From Dromiciops gliroides (taxonomy: Eukaryota > Chordata > Mammalia > Microbiotheria > Microbiotheriidae), in contig NC_057862.1 of the NCBI RefSeq assembly GCF_019393635.1, positions 415,879,669 to 415,943,668 of the forward strand: a DNA stretch of 64,000 nucleotides. The letters run 5' to 3'. This document shows, piece after piece, positions 22,831 to 34,762 of the stretch (positions are counted from its first letter, which is position 1; each line of letters opens with the position of its first letter). The notes beneath the pieces were generated by a model. The model was not told the DNA's origin, made no database searches, and saw only the letters and a list, made by a program, of their open reading frames with translations. The translations under genes and the position numbers were made by a program.

Positions 22831-24780
22831 CAGCTTTTCTTCTTCCAAAACACGTAATGTTACCTGTCACCCAATGGTTACTAATATAGCATATAGCTAT
22901 TGTCTACATAGGCTGAACCGCACCACTCTCATGTCTCCATGACTTCTCAGTAGATGAAGTGGCAAAAGGCTGTCAGACTTAGCTAGGGAATGTTGGAGGG
23001 CTTTAAATCATATTTTCATCTCTCTGGTAGAGAAGAGACTGATTTTATTGACAAAGACGACTGAAAATTGCTCAGAGTATTCAAATAATAAGTCTGCCTC
23101 AAAGCAGAGAGACAGTCTGGCTGAGGCAAACTCATTGCTCCACTGAATAACTCCACTGGGTCATGCTTAGCCTCTACAATCACTCTGTGGTATTTCCAAA
23201 CCCAGACTCAATGGAGCCTTCTGTCATCCTCAAAAACCAGCCCCTCTCTACGTAGCCTCTATCCTACTTGTATATTTCCTGGATCCAAATCATAAATCAA
23301 AATAAATTCTGAGAATCTCTGGCAGAAATAAGTTTCTTAGATAATTCAGTGCCAAAGGGGTCTAATCTAGGATAGTGTCTCAATTCAAATTTCCAACCTG
23401 CCTGTTCTATTGTCAGGGTGGGGTAGGACTGCAGATTTCATACAAACCACTAGATGTCACCAATACTTACTACTGTACATACTTAATGACAGCAGAAGTC
23501 CACTGTATGGAATAAGCCCTCAGAAAGAATTCTGGACAATTTTTTTATCCAGCCCACCATAATACAACCTTAAGTTTGACTTCATGGGAAATTCTGTGCC
23601 TCAAGGACTATGCTCATCAAATCACTTTTTTAAACACACAATGGTTCCTGCAACTATTGGGGAAAATGGCCACAAAACCAGTAGATACAACTAGTTAAGG
23701 AAAACCCTACCCTCAAAAAAACACAAGCTGTTAACCTTGAGCTTCACCTGGTTCTCCATTTTGTCCCAACACTCAACTGGTCATTGTGTGTAGCTTCATA
23801 GTTCCTAGCTCACTTTAGTCCTTGCTAAAAATAAATTAATTAAGGGGAGATGACAGTAACACTAGGGATTTTCAATAGCAGTATGCTGCTGAAATAATGT
23901 AGGTCTTATGGCTTTTAGCATTGACTGAATGACAGACAGCTAATTTATGGTGATTCTGGAGACCCACACTATAATTATGAGGTATTTCTAGGTGAATATT
24001 CAGGATTCAAAGCCTAAGAAACCCACAGCCAAGGTTAATTTATTACTGACAGCTGTATATATAATAATATATCATGTCTGTTAATCTTACATTTCTTGAC
24101 TACTTACATCAAGCAATCTCTTCATTCATTAATAAAATCAAGGCTTGCCATTCATCTTAATGACTGAAACATGTTTTGAACCTGGAGGACACCTATAATT
24201 ATATTTCACACTTCCATAATACCACACAGTGAAGATGTAAAAAGAGATGACTTGAGCTTCCAATATCATAAGCAGGGCACAAATGTCAAAGAGAGCAAGC
24301 AGCAAACAAAGTCACAGGACTAGTAAGGTCAAGGGGGAAAAATCTGAGCTTCTCTTGTAACCTCCACACTTAACATTTTCTTCCTTTTCACCACCTTCCC
24401 TTTTGAAAGTGCTATTATTTTTTTAAATTACTTTTAAAATTCCTTGATTTCTAAAAGCTGTGGTTTTTAGCAGTTTCTAACAATCATAATTTTTTCATTA
24501 CCATCTCTGAAGAATTAAAATTACTAATAACCCAAAGAGCAATGAAAAGATACACAATGAACATTCACATCCTATAGCTTATTACCAACCATGACTTTCC
24601 TGTGACGAGGGACATAATACATGCTTTATGGAAGATATAAAAGACTGAAAAAAAGAAATGGGAAGGTTACCTAGCAAGAATAACACAGCATACTAAGCAG
24701 TATATTAGTAACCTAGAGAAAGTTTTTTTTTTTTAAAGGGAGAGGGGGGAGGGCAGGGAGGACAATTCTGACTGAAACTT
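22831..24780. other. Intergenic, largely repeat-free
   Basis: Nearly 2 kb without recognised SINE, L1 or L2 and without coding potential. Because the flanks are so repeat-rich, this is a candidate for conserved non-coding sequence, but nothing in the bases alone proves it. Confidence 0.4.
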
Positions 24781-25720
24781 TTCTCTCTCCAAGGTCACCA
24801 ATGATCTTAAATGCCAAGCCCAATAACATCTAACAGTGTTGATCACTCTCTCCTCCTAGATGCTCTCACTTCTTTGTGTTTTCATGACTCTGCCCTTTCT
24901 TGGTTCTCCTCATAGCTATCTTTCTCTTTCTCAATCCCCTTTGCTCATCTTCCATCTCATGCCCCCTAACTGTGAGTATGCCCCCAAGACTCTGTCCTGG
25001 GCCCTCTTCTATTATCTTTTTTTTTTTTTTGCAGGGCAATGGGGGTTAAGTGACTTGCCCAGGGTCACACAGCTAGTAAGTGTCAAGTGTCTGAGGCCGG
25101 ATTTGAACTCAGGTACTTCTGAATCCAGGGCCGGTGCTTTATCCACTGCGCCACCTAGCCGCCCCCCTATTATCTCTTTATGTTCTTTCATTGGGTGACT
25201 TCATCAGGTCTTATGGGTTTAATTACCATCTCCACACAAATAACCATAAGATCTAAATATCCAGCCTTAGTTTCTCTCCTGAGCTCCAACTGGAGATCTC
25301 TAATTGCCTATTAAATAGATAACCCATAAGCCTCTCACTCTCAAACAGAACTAAACTTGTCTTTTCCCCAAAACCAAACTCCTTTACGATCTTCCCTCTT
25401 AATGTTAAGGACACCACTATCTTTCCAATTTGCAATCTTGGCAGCATCCTTAACTTCTTAATCTCTCTCACCTCACATATCCAATCAGTTGCCAAATCTT
25501 ATTGCTTCTATATCCGCAATTTCTCTTGCATTCCATACAAGGTCATCTCCTTTCTAGGATTAGGAACCACAAAAGATTCCTAATTGGTCTTTCTGCATCT
25601 CTAATCTATCTTGCATGTAGCTATCAAAGGGACATTGTTAAAGTACATGTCTGACCATGAAAATCCTCTACTCAATAAAGTCCAGATGCTCCCTATTACC
25701 TCTAAGAACAAATATAAAAC
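24780..25720 (+). repeat. L2 LINE, ORF2 end region, sense
   Basis: Decayed L2 reverse-transcriptase text (GTCACCAATGATCTT, GACTCTGTCCTGGGCCCTC, CCAATCAGTTGCCAAATC, CTCCCTATTACCTCTAAGAA) in the correct order, split by the SINE at 25031. Confidence 0.75.
25017..25166 (-). repeat. tRNA-derived SINE (type A), antisense, inside L2
   Basis: TSD CTATTATCT at about 25008 and 25167. Confidence 0.93.
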
Positions 25721-25769
25721 AATAACTCAAAGGAAAGTCAAAGACAAATTACAAAATAAGAGGAAAATA

Positions 25770-26015
25770 AAATAATAACTAGAGTTATGTAATGCTTTAT
25801 GATTTACAAAGCTCTTTACAAATATTATCTTATTTTTATGCTCACAAGAACCCTGGAAGATAAGTGCTATTATTATCTCAATTTTATACATGAGGAAATT
25901 GAAGCAGATGAAGGTCAGGTGACTTTCCCAGAATCTCACAACTAGTAAATATCTGAAGCCATATTTGAGCTCAAGGCTTTCTGCTTCCAGGTCTACTCTG
26001 CCACATAGCTGCTTC
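25770..26015 (-). repeat. MIR/CORE-type SINE, antisense
   Basis: ATGCTTTATGATTTACAAAG, ATACATGAGGAAATTGAAGC, CAGAATCTCACAACTAGTAA, then a CTCTGCCACATAGCTGC head. Confidence 0.75.
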
Positions 26016-26019
26016 TATA

Positions 26020-26700
26020 AATAGAATTGAAAATGAAAGCACAATTGAATTGGTAAATAAAATTAGTTTTTTTCCAAAGGCCAATAAAATTGGGGAACCA
26101 TTAGAACTTTAATTTTTAAAAGGAGAGAAAAAATACACATCACTAAAATTGGAAATGGAAGAAGAAAGATTGCAGCAAACACCAAAGAAATAATATTAAG
26201 GAATAATAGTAATAATAACTTTCATTTATATTGTGCTTTAAGGTTTTCAAACATCATTATATGCATTTTCTCATTTGAATATTACATACAACTGTTTTTG
26301 AAAATCAAAAAATTTAAAATTATTGATAATTATCTACAAAAGATATAAATTTTGAAAGTGATATAATGGGAAATTCAAACAAATAAATCACTCTGAAAAA
26401 ATCTGTCCCCAACAAAGTCATAAAATAATTCTCTAAAAATTAAAAAAAATCTTCATACTACATAAATTATCCATAAATAAAGAAAAATTTTAAATTACCC
26501 AATATCCTTTATGAGTCAAATATTATGATTTTTAACATAGGTAAGGATAGCACTAAAAAGAAAAGTATAAAACAATTTCCCTAACATCATGCAATAATAT
26601 TAAATAAAATAGCAGTAAATAGAATGCAGAAAAACTTTTCATCAAAACTAGGCAGAGTTTTATGAGGCATGCAAGGCTAGTTCAATATTAAGAAAAACCA
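26020..26700 (+). mobile_element. L1 ORF2 reverse-transcriptase remnant, sense
   Basis: Decayed but recognisable sense L1 text: GGCCAATAAAATTGGGG near 26080, CAATTTCCCTAACATCATGC with AATATTAAATAAAATAGCAG near 26573-26614 (the PISL...LNKILA region), and GGCATGCAAGGCTAGTTC near 26667. A MIR fragment interrupts it at about 26205-26290. It is the only L1 in the window on the + strand. Confidence 0.7.
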
Positions 26701-27605
26701 TTATCTTTGACTCCTCTCTCTTGAGTGCTGTAATTCCAATTAAGCGCCAATTCTTGTAGATTCTATCTCCATAATATCTGTAGCATGTGTCCCATGTCTA
26801 CCACCCCACTTCAGGTTCTCATTACCTCTTGCCTGAACTATTGCATTAGCCCCCTAATTGTTTTCTCTGCCTTAAGTCTATCCCTTCTCTAATTCATCCT
26901 CCATATAACCTGCCACAGTGATTTTTCTAAAGTCTGAGTATGTCACTTCCCTACTCAATAAACTCCAATGGCTCCCTATTGCCTTTAGTTTTGGGGGTTT
27001 TGTTTGTTTGTTTGTTTTTAGTGAGGCAATTGGGGTTAAGTGACTTGCCCAGGGTCACACAGCTAGTAAGTGTTAAGTGTCTGAGGCCGTATTTGAACTC
27101 AGGTACTCCTAACTCCAGGGCCGGTGCTCTATCCACTGTGCCACCTAGCTGCCCCTATTGCCTTTAGTTTTAAAGCTGTTTAGAACCTGGCCCCAGCCTA
27201 CTTTTCCAATTGTATTACATTATTCCCTTGTATACACTCTGTAGTTCAGCCAAATTGTCCTTCTTGCTGATCCTTACATTGGATAAACTCTCCACTTTAA
27301 TACTCCATCTCCCTTCCTGAGCACCTTTGCACTAACTGTCCTTCAAGCTCTTCCACACTTTAGAATCCCTTTCCTTTAAAACTCTGTTCCTTCCACCAAC
27401 TTCCAATTCCCTACCCTCTCAAAAAAGTTAACTTGTATTTATTTTGCATATAATTATATGTACATTATCTTTCCCAATAAAATGTAAGATCCTTGAGTGG
27501 AGGAGCTATTTCATTTTTATATTTGAACCCCTATTGCCTAGAACAGTGCCTGACACAGTAAGCATAATAACACATAGTAAGCATAGTAAATGCTTGTTGA
27601 TTGAT
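26701..27605 (+). repeat. L2 LINE 3' end, sense
   Basis: CAATAAACTCCAATGGCTCC, CTATTGCCTTTAG, CCTGGCCCCAGCCTAC, CAGTGCCTGACACAGTAAGC and AAATGCTTGTTGATTGATC are in canonical L2 order. Split by the SINE at 27021. Confidence 0.82.
27021..27155 (-). repeat. tRNA-derived SINE (type B), antisense, inside L2
   Basis: Perfect 17-bp TSD CTATTGCCTTTAGTTTT at 26977 and 27156. Confidence 0.95.
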
Positions 27606-29043
27606 CACAACATATCAGTGGATGAAAAAAATTTTTGAGAAAACATGGAAAAGAATCAAACAGAATTTAAAAAGTGAAAAGCAGTTGTGATTGGTATTAA
27701 TGGGGAAAATACTCACAGGGTTGACATCACATCCATTAAAAAAATATGAAACATTCAATTACTAGTTTAAAAACAACACTTGTATTCCCACCTGGAGAAG
27801 GTGCTCATTATTTATCCCTTAAAATAATTCTAATTTAATGTCAAGATAAAGTATTTGTCTTTATCATATGCATGGCAGCTAAGTAATTTACTTCCATACA
27901 TTTTACCTATTTAAATGCCTCACTCCTATGTAAATAAGTATCACCTAGATTGTTTCTTTCCAACTTTATTGGTAAAATTTTTGCTTGCAAAAGTGTAAAA
28001 AAAAAAAAACTAATTTAAACTGTAAAATACTGTCACTTGTCAGACTCCCTCATTCCCATATAAGATGTATAGCCAGGATATTTGCAAGCCAAGTGAAACT
28101 TTTTCCTTCGTCAACTTATTAATTACTCCAAAAAAAGAATAATATGTTAAGATAGAGATTTGGTAATCTACAATATCTTTCATCTAGACAGAGTATCAGA
28201 TTCTGCTGTACACAGGTTCGATAACAGAATAAGCAAGTTTCATATCTTTAAAACAAATCCCTTGAGATGATGGGTTAATTAAATAATGATAAATATAGTT
28301 CCAAGGTAGGTGAAAGGTGATTAAAGGAGGTTAAGTGAGAAACCCATAAGCTACTGGAACTGAATTTCAAGGTTTGCATGTACTCTCCAACTTAAAATTC
28401 TTGTTTCCTAGTTTATTGAAAAGAGCAAAAGACCTGCACTCAAATTCAACCTCTACTATTTACTACTTGTATAAGCTTAGGCAAATCACTTGACTTTGCT
28501 GAACCTTAAACATCTATTTCCCAGAAGATCTTTCTGTTCACATTCATCTCCATTGTTTCTCTACCCCATAAGAAAACGAACAGATTCAGCAAATAAAAAA
28601 CTTGATCATCTTGTGCTGACATTCCCATTTCTGAAGGAGAAAAAATAAAACTGGGATTTGAATCCATTGGGCCTTTGAAATTGTTGACCTGGATTGTCAA
28701 GCAAGTTAGTGCCTGTTCAATAAATGTTTGTTAAATGAATGAATCCCTATCCTACCTTCTCTGTCTTTGGAAATTATTCTTGTTAATAGTGTCCCATTTT
28801 ATAGTGTTTTAAGCAAACAACCTAATAAATAAAAGTATTGCTTCATCTTTCATTACTGCTTCCCTCTATTTGCAAGTTTTTTCCTATTCATTTTATCTCT
28901 TGCTTTGACATTGGAAATGTCCGCCCCTCCTTTAAAGTTCCAGTTAACTTTAAAGATTGATCTTTCAATACTAGTTACATAATTGCAATATTCTTTGTTT
29001 TTAATGTATTCCTTTAATTCAGCATTCAAATTAACATAGCTTT
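27606..29043. other. Intergenic, largely unassigned
   Basis: One MIR-like piece (about 28410-28510) and an L2-like end (AATAAATGTTTGTTAAATG at about 28719). No gene was found. Confidence 0.45.
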
Positions 29044-29135
29044 AGAGGCAGCTAGGTGGTACAGTATATTTGTTTAGAATTTTATTTTCCAAATTACATG
29101 TAAAAACAAATTTTGACATCAATTTTTTTTTTTGG

Positions 29136-29269
29136 TGAGGCAATTGGGGTTAAGTGACTTGCCCAGGGTCATGCAGCTTGTAAGTGTAAAGTGTCTGAGG
29201 CCCAATTTGAACTCAGGTCCTCCTGCCTCCAGGGCCGGTGCTCTATCCACTTCGCCACCTAGCTGCCCC
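29136..29269 (-). repeat. tRNA-derived SINE (type B), antisense, same site as in copy b
   Basis: Inserted at TTTTGACATCA; GACATCA repeats at 29114 and 29270. The equivalent position in copy b also carries a type B SINE. Confidence 0.92.
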
Positions 29270-29921
29270 GACATCAGTTTTTTAAAACTTTGTATTCCAA
29301 CTTCTCTTCCTCCCTCCCTTCCCACCCCCCACCCCCAAGAACTCAAGCAATTCAATATAAGTTATACATGAGTAATCATGGAAAACATCTCCACATTAGC
29401 CAGGTTGAGAGAATAAACAGACAAAAACAAAACTTCAGATTGAGGATCAAAAATAATTATGCTTCAATCTGTTTTCAGATACCATCAGTTCTTTCTCTGT
29501 AGATGGATTGCAATTTTCATAAGTCCTTCAGAGTTATTTTAGATCATTGCATTGCTGAAAATAATCACGTCCTTCCCAGCAGATCATCTTACACTATTGC
29601 TGTTCTTTTGTATACAGTACATTTCACTCTGCTTCATTTCATGTAGATCTTTACAGGTTTTTCTGATAGCATCCTGTTCATCATAACCTTTATATAGTAC
29701 CTCAAACTTGACAAAGAATTTTCTTCACAATAGCCCAAAGTGGGTACCATACATTTTGCCATTATAATAAATCATCATAACTATTTTCCTCTATCCTATT
29801 CCCTTCCCATGGTATTTACTCTATTTTCTATCTTCTTTTACCCTATTCCTCCTCAAAAGTGGTTTGCTTCTGACTGCCCCCTCTCCCACTCTTCCCTCCC
29901 TTCTTTTACCCTTATCATCGT

Positions 29922-30048
29922 GGGTTAGGTAGGTGGCACAGTGGACAAAGAACCAGCCCTGGACTCAGGAGGCTCTAAGCCCAAATCCAGCCCCAGACAT
30001 AAACCACCCCACCCTGCCTGCCCCACAAAAAACAAAGAAAAACAAAAA
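29922..30048 (+). repeat. Decayed tRNA-derived SINE, sense
   Basis: GGTAGGTGGCACAGTGGACA and CCAGCCCTGGACTCAGGAGG are clear; the centre is deleted and the tail is degenerate. Confidence 0.7.
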
Positions 30049-30063
30049 ATAAATGCTTTACAG

Positions 30064-30742
30064 TGTAAGGGCCAAAATTTGATATACAGAGTGTTAATTG
30101 GGTTACTCGCCAGAATATTGGGGTCTTAGAAATATGAGGGAACTTTAGATTCACCCTCCCTTCTGAACTGCCCTTTTTAGATATTTCTCCCAGGCCAATA
30201 AGAAAGGAGCCTTACAGCTTTAATTCATAGAAGAATCAGATTTTATTACTTGGGAATTAATTAAACAACAAAGGTGAACTAGTAAAAATCAAAGATAAGG
30301 AAATAGGAAAAAAGAAATACAGATAAATACTCTTAACTCTAAACTTAGCCTATGCAATCCCCAGATCGTTTCCAATTAAGCTAATTCAAAGGAATTTAGG
30401 GTTCTCTGTGTTCACTCACCAAAACCTGGAAAGTCTACAGTTGCTCATGCCACTGGAAAGGCAGAAGCCAGAGAGAGAGAGAAAAACAGAAGCCAGAGAG
30501 AGAGAGAAAGGCCTAGATTCATCTATCTATCAAAGGGAAAGCGCACCTTTTGCTCCGCTTTCCACCAGAGTCTTCACAAAAGAGAGCGAGAGCACCAGCC
30601 TCACCCCCTCTTCCTCCCACAAGTCAACGTCACTTCCTGAAGCCAAAGAAAAGCCACATGTCTTGCCCTCAGGCACCTTCTACTCATGGCAGAGCTTTCC
30701 TACAGTAAGTCTCTAGCAGGGGGCATCATTCCAATCATTACA
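30064..30742 (-). mobile_element. Solo endogenous retroviral LTR with 4-bp target duplication
   Basis: A 679-bp unit starts TGTAAGG and ends CATTACA, flanked on both sides by ACAG. This is the signature of retroviral integration followed by LTR-LTR recombination. TTTATTAC near 30240 (AATAAA on the minus strand) indicates antisense orientation. It contains a GA-rich tract (30468-30510). Its left end is similar to the LTR at 2132. No viral gene is present. Confidence 0.75.
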
Positions 30743-31375
30743 ACAGATATCCCTTCATATTCAGTTCAAACCTGTTTCCTCTAAGTATATTCCTTTCAGC
30801 TGCCCTAATACTGAGAAAGTTTTTATGAGTTAGAAGTATTATCTTCCAATGGAGGAATGTAAACAGTTTAATCTTTTAATATCTCTCATGATTTCTTTTT
30901 CTTGTTTACCTTTTTATGCTTCTCTAGGGTCTTGCATTTGAAAGTCAAATTTTCTATTCAGTTCAGGTCTTTACATCACAAATGCCTGAAAATCCTCTTT
31001 TTCATTGGAGTCCCATTTTTCCCCCTGAAAGATTAGAGTTTTGCTGGGTAGGTGATTTTTGGCTGTAGTCTCAATTTCTTTGCCCTCTGGAATATCATAG
31101 TCCATGACCTCTGCTCCTTTAATGTAGATGCTGCTAGAACTTATTTTATCCTTACCATAGCTCCACAGTATTTGAATTCCTTTTTTCTAGCTGCTTGCAA
31201 TATTTTCTCCTTGACCTGGGAGCTCTGGAATTTGGCTATAATTTTCCTGGAGGTTTTCCTTTTGGAATTTCTTTCAGAAGGTGATCAGTGGATTCTTTCA
31301 ATTTCTATTTTACATTCTGCTTCTAGAATATAAGGGCAATTTTTCCTGACAATTTATTGGAAGATGATGTCTAAA

Positions 31376-31480
31376 CTCTGGTGGTACAGTATATAGAGTA
31401 GTGGCCCTGGAGTTAGAAGGACCCAAGTTCAAAATGGATCTTAGATACTTAGTAACTGTTTAATACTGGAAAAGTTAAGA
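31376..31480 (+). repeat. Diverged tRNA/MIR-type SINE, sense
   Basis: GGTGGTACAGTATATAGAGT, GGCCCTGGAGTTAGAAGGAC and AAGTTCAAAATGGATCTTAG show a SINE head; the 3' part is lost in an AGAGAC-rich tract. Confidence 0.65.
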
Positions 31481-31647
31481 GAGACAAAGAGAGAGACAGA
31501 GACAGAGAGACAGAGACAGAAATCCCATATAGAATGACAGCCATTATTTTAAAAAAAATTTTTTTTCAAAGCCTCAACTAAGTCTGCTACAAATCAGTAA
31601 TGAACATAATATCAGAGGAGGGAAAGAAACCTGGACATGCACAGTAT

Positions 31648-31831
31648 TATTTTTTTTTAACAATTAAAAATTTTTTATTTACTTTTTTTTTTGTGGGTCA
31701 GTGAGGGTTAAGTGACTTGCCCAGGGTCACACAGCTAGTAAGTGTCAAGTGTCTGAGGTTGGATTTGAACTCAGGTCCTCCTGAATCCAGGGCCAGTGCT
31801 TTATCTACTTACTGTACCACGTAGCTGCCCC
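31648..31831 (-). repeat. tRNA-derived SINE (type A), antisense
   Basis: TSD CATGCACAGTATTATT (about 31636) and CATGTACAGTATTATT (31832), one mismatch. Body 31693-31831. Confidence 0.92.
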
Positions 31832-31847
31832 CATGTACAGTATTATT

Positions 31848-33520
31848 ATGCTTTGTATATTTTTTATTTGACTAAACTCACGGCTCTTCAGGAACTTCCT
31901 TCACTTTAAAAAAGGTGCTTTCCTCCCCAAGATGCCATCCTTTCTCCTTTTCTCAGTTTACCTTGACTTCTTTTTCTTTCTACCTTGGTTCTTCTTTTCT
32001 TTTTTTGCTCAGGTAACTTACTCTTTCACTGACAATTCCTCCACTTGTTCTCTGGTTCTGTGATTTTCTTCTTTTGTTTTTCTGGTTGTTTTAAAAATTA
32101 TATAAAGCCTGCTCTAAGAACAGCCTTATTTAGCTTCATGGTGTTGCTTATTCTGATTACAAGTTCAATCCAGTTGTTGAAGGTTTTACATCAACTTAAG
32201 CACCTCCCCAAATTCATCAGACTTGATTTGTTATGAAAGAAATGCTTAAAGAGGCCTCCCAGTATGACCAGAAAAGGGTCAGAAATACTTATAGCATCCT
32301 TACAGATCTCTGTGTCCTGATTTCAGAGAAAGACCCCTGGTAGTTATAAGCACACAATGAGGGCCCTTGGAAGCCACAGGAAGCAGCAGTGACCACAATT
32401 TGAGTAATTGGAAGGGACTAAATGATGATCTAGTGCTAACTCTAATAGAAGGGGGGAAAAGTGTCCCTTCAGAATCTTGATGTCTTCAAAGGACATTAAA
32501 GGAGTCAAATAAAAGGGAGAGGGAGAGGAAAAGGGAAAGGGAAAGGAAGAGGGACAGGGAGAGGGAATTAAACACTTCTTTGTCTATTTTTGATGAGAGA
32601 GGTTCAATTGTTGCCTACTCCCTCCACCTGTTCCTCCATTTTTATCTACTGCTTTCACACAGTCCAGTTACAAGAAAAAGCAAAGTCAAACTTCCTTCTC
32701 TTTCTCCTCTTAATAGCCAATACCTACCTCATTTGCTCAGTTTTTCTTATTTGACTCATTTAGTGTCCTGGGAATACACTCCCACCTCAACCTCCTACAT
32801 GGCCGTGCTCCTCGACTAAAAAGTTTTGGACCAATGCTGTCAGGAGCTATTCAAATCATAACCAACTGAAAAGAAACAATGTCCAGTTGTGACCCAAAGG
32901 CATATGATGAAAAGATCATATTTTTCCAGTGGGAAGGAAACTCAGAGGCCATCTAGTCCAAGCCCTTCACTTTACAGATGAGAAAACTGAAGCTCAGGGA
33001 GGCTAAATGACTTGCCCAAGGTTATACCAGTAAGTAATCATCCTAGGCAGGATTTGAATGGAATAATGGCAGCTCCCCAATTATACTACTCCATAGACTC
33101 ATAAACAGTTTAAATTCTGGCCCTGGAGAGAACACCCAGTACTTAACCATAGACCCCCAGGTGAAGTAGTCCCTGAACTAAGGCCTCCTTCCTCTATATC
33201 CAGAGCATGGCCACTTTTCATGTTATTATCAAGTTATTAATCATTTGAACCTCAGTTGTTCCATAAGGAAGGTGGGCATAGTACCATCTCTCTTTTACAG
33301 ATTACAAAAAAACAAAAACCAATAATTGAGAATCAAAAACTATCCAGTAACTAGTTTAAGGTGACATGTATAGCAATTGAATGCACCAGCATGGTCAGGA
33401 GGAATCTTAGGGGATGATATTCTAATCCTGCGTAGCCTTGAAACATCAGCTCTTTAAAAAAGCATTTATTGAGACTTTGCTGGATGATAAGAGGAAGTGC
33501 CCAATTAATCATAGAGTGTA
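31848..33520. other. Intergenic, no gene seen
   Basis: A GA-rich, AAGGGA-type purine tract lies at about 32515-32568, and an antisense MIR at 32930-33080 (TCTAGTCCAAGCCCTTCAC, AGATGAGAAAACTGAAGC). Otherwise unassigned. Confidence 0.5.
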
Positions 33521-33760
33521 AAAGCAAAAGGACCGGGGACTGTTTTCTTTTTGTGTTGTATCCCCAGTGACCCCTGCACTGCCTGGTCCATAGAAGAATG
33601 TTTAATACATGTTTGTTGACTGACTGACTATAGTTATAAGCAATAAAAAGAACATTGAATTTGGAATTAAAGGATATTAATTTGGATTTGGATTCCACTA
33701 CTACCTGCGTGAATTTGGATGTCATTGAACATCTGTGAGACTATGTGATCTCTAAAGTAC
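33520..33760 (+). repeat. L2 3' end followed by MIR, sense
   Basis: L2 terminus at 33530-33630 (GTATCCCCAGTGACCCCTGC, GTTTGTTGACTGACTGAC), then a MIR head at 33635-33760 (GAACATTGAATTTGGAATT). Confidence 0.6.
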
Positions 33761-33789
33761 CTTCGAGTTTTTTTGTTTTTTGTTTTTAG

Positions 33790-33935
33790 TGGGGCAATTG
33801 GGGTTAAGTGACTTGCCCAGGGTCACACAGCTAGTAAGTGTTAAGTGTCTGAGGCCGGATTTGAACTCTGGTACTCCTGACTCCAGGGCCAGTGCTCTAT
33901 CCACCGTGCCAACTAGCGGCCCCCCCCCCCCCCCC
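33790..33935 (-). repeat. tRNA-derived SINE (type B), antisense, with poly-C at its head
   Basis: Complete body ending AACTAGCGGCC followed by a run of about 15 C, an expansion of the GGGG head on the SINE's own strand. Confidence 0.9.
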
Positions 33936-33963
33936 GTTCCTCTTCTTTTAAAAAGTAAATTGA

Positions 33964-34114
33964 GGGGCAACTAGGTGGCGCAGTGGATAAAGCATCGGCC
34001 CTGGATTCAGGAAGGACCTGAGTTCAAATCCAATCTCGGATACTTGTCACTTACTAGCTGTGTGACCCTGGGCAAGTCACTTAACCCTCATTCCCCCCCC
34101 CAAAAAAAAAAAGA
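33964..34114 (+). repeat. tRNA-derived SINE (type A), sense
   Basis: Complete copy only 28 bp from the preceding antisense SINE, forming a head-to-head inverted pair just upstream of the CpG island. Confidence 0.92.
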
Positions 34115-34762
34115 AAAGGAAAGGAAATTGAGACTTTGAAAGTTAATGTGACCAGTCTTTCCCAAAGCCACAGCGCCAGAATTTGTGAAACCAGGTTCTG
34201 GAAGCAGTCCTCCTTGTACTTTGTACCCAAAGACTCCTCTCAACTCTAAATTCTATGCTCCAAGGAGATGAGGGGAAACACAAGGGAAACAACAGAAGAT
34301 GCTCTCCTCTCTCGGGAAGAACATGAACGGAACACATAAAGTGCAGCCGTATGTAAATCATGACACCCCGGGCCGAGGTCGCTACACGCTACCACGGGGT
34401 CCTTCAGTAGGTTCTGAGCAGGGCATCCCGGGGTTGCCAAAGGAGGTTGTGTTGTGATGGCCGGGATGTGGGCCCGCCTGGAGACCTCACAGGGAGAGTC
34501 AAGATTGCCTCCTTACTGGATTTGGGAAACGGGAGAGAGATGAGAGAAGATGGCAGTTACCAGCAGCGCGAACCTGAGCCTGGGCTCCCAGCTCGGCTCC
34601 CCCACCTCCCCAAGAGGAGGAGGAGCAGAAGAAATCGCGCTCCGGATCCCCGCCCCGACCTCCTGCAGGCCCCGCCCAGCCCTTTCCTCAACATCCCTCC
34701 TTCACCGCTCCCCCGCCCGAACCGCGAAGAGCACACCCTCAGGTCACCTGATTCGGCCCGCT

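Larger units (their letters stand above)
29069..31375 (-). mobile_element. Half-L1-like element (copy c), antisense, lacking ORF2
   Basis: Same architecture as copy b: L1 3' end (29069-29690) joined by the shared link TTGACAAAGAATTTTCTTCA to the spacer (29800-29918), then ORF1 C-terminal text on the minus strand (30745-31375; for example CTCCTTGACCTGGGAG near 31208). It is interrupted by the SINE at 29136, a decayed SINE at about 29920 and the LTR at 30064. No reverse-transcriptase part is present. Confidence 0.7.

Noticed and set aside
33351..33725. 124-codon minus-strand frame
   Set aside because: It overlaps an L2 end and a MIR, has no start context or homology, and is AT-rich chance sequence.
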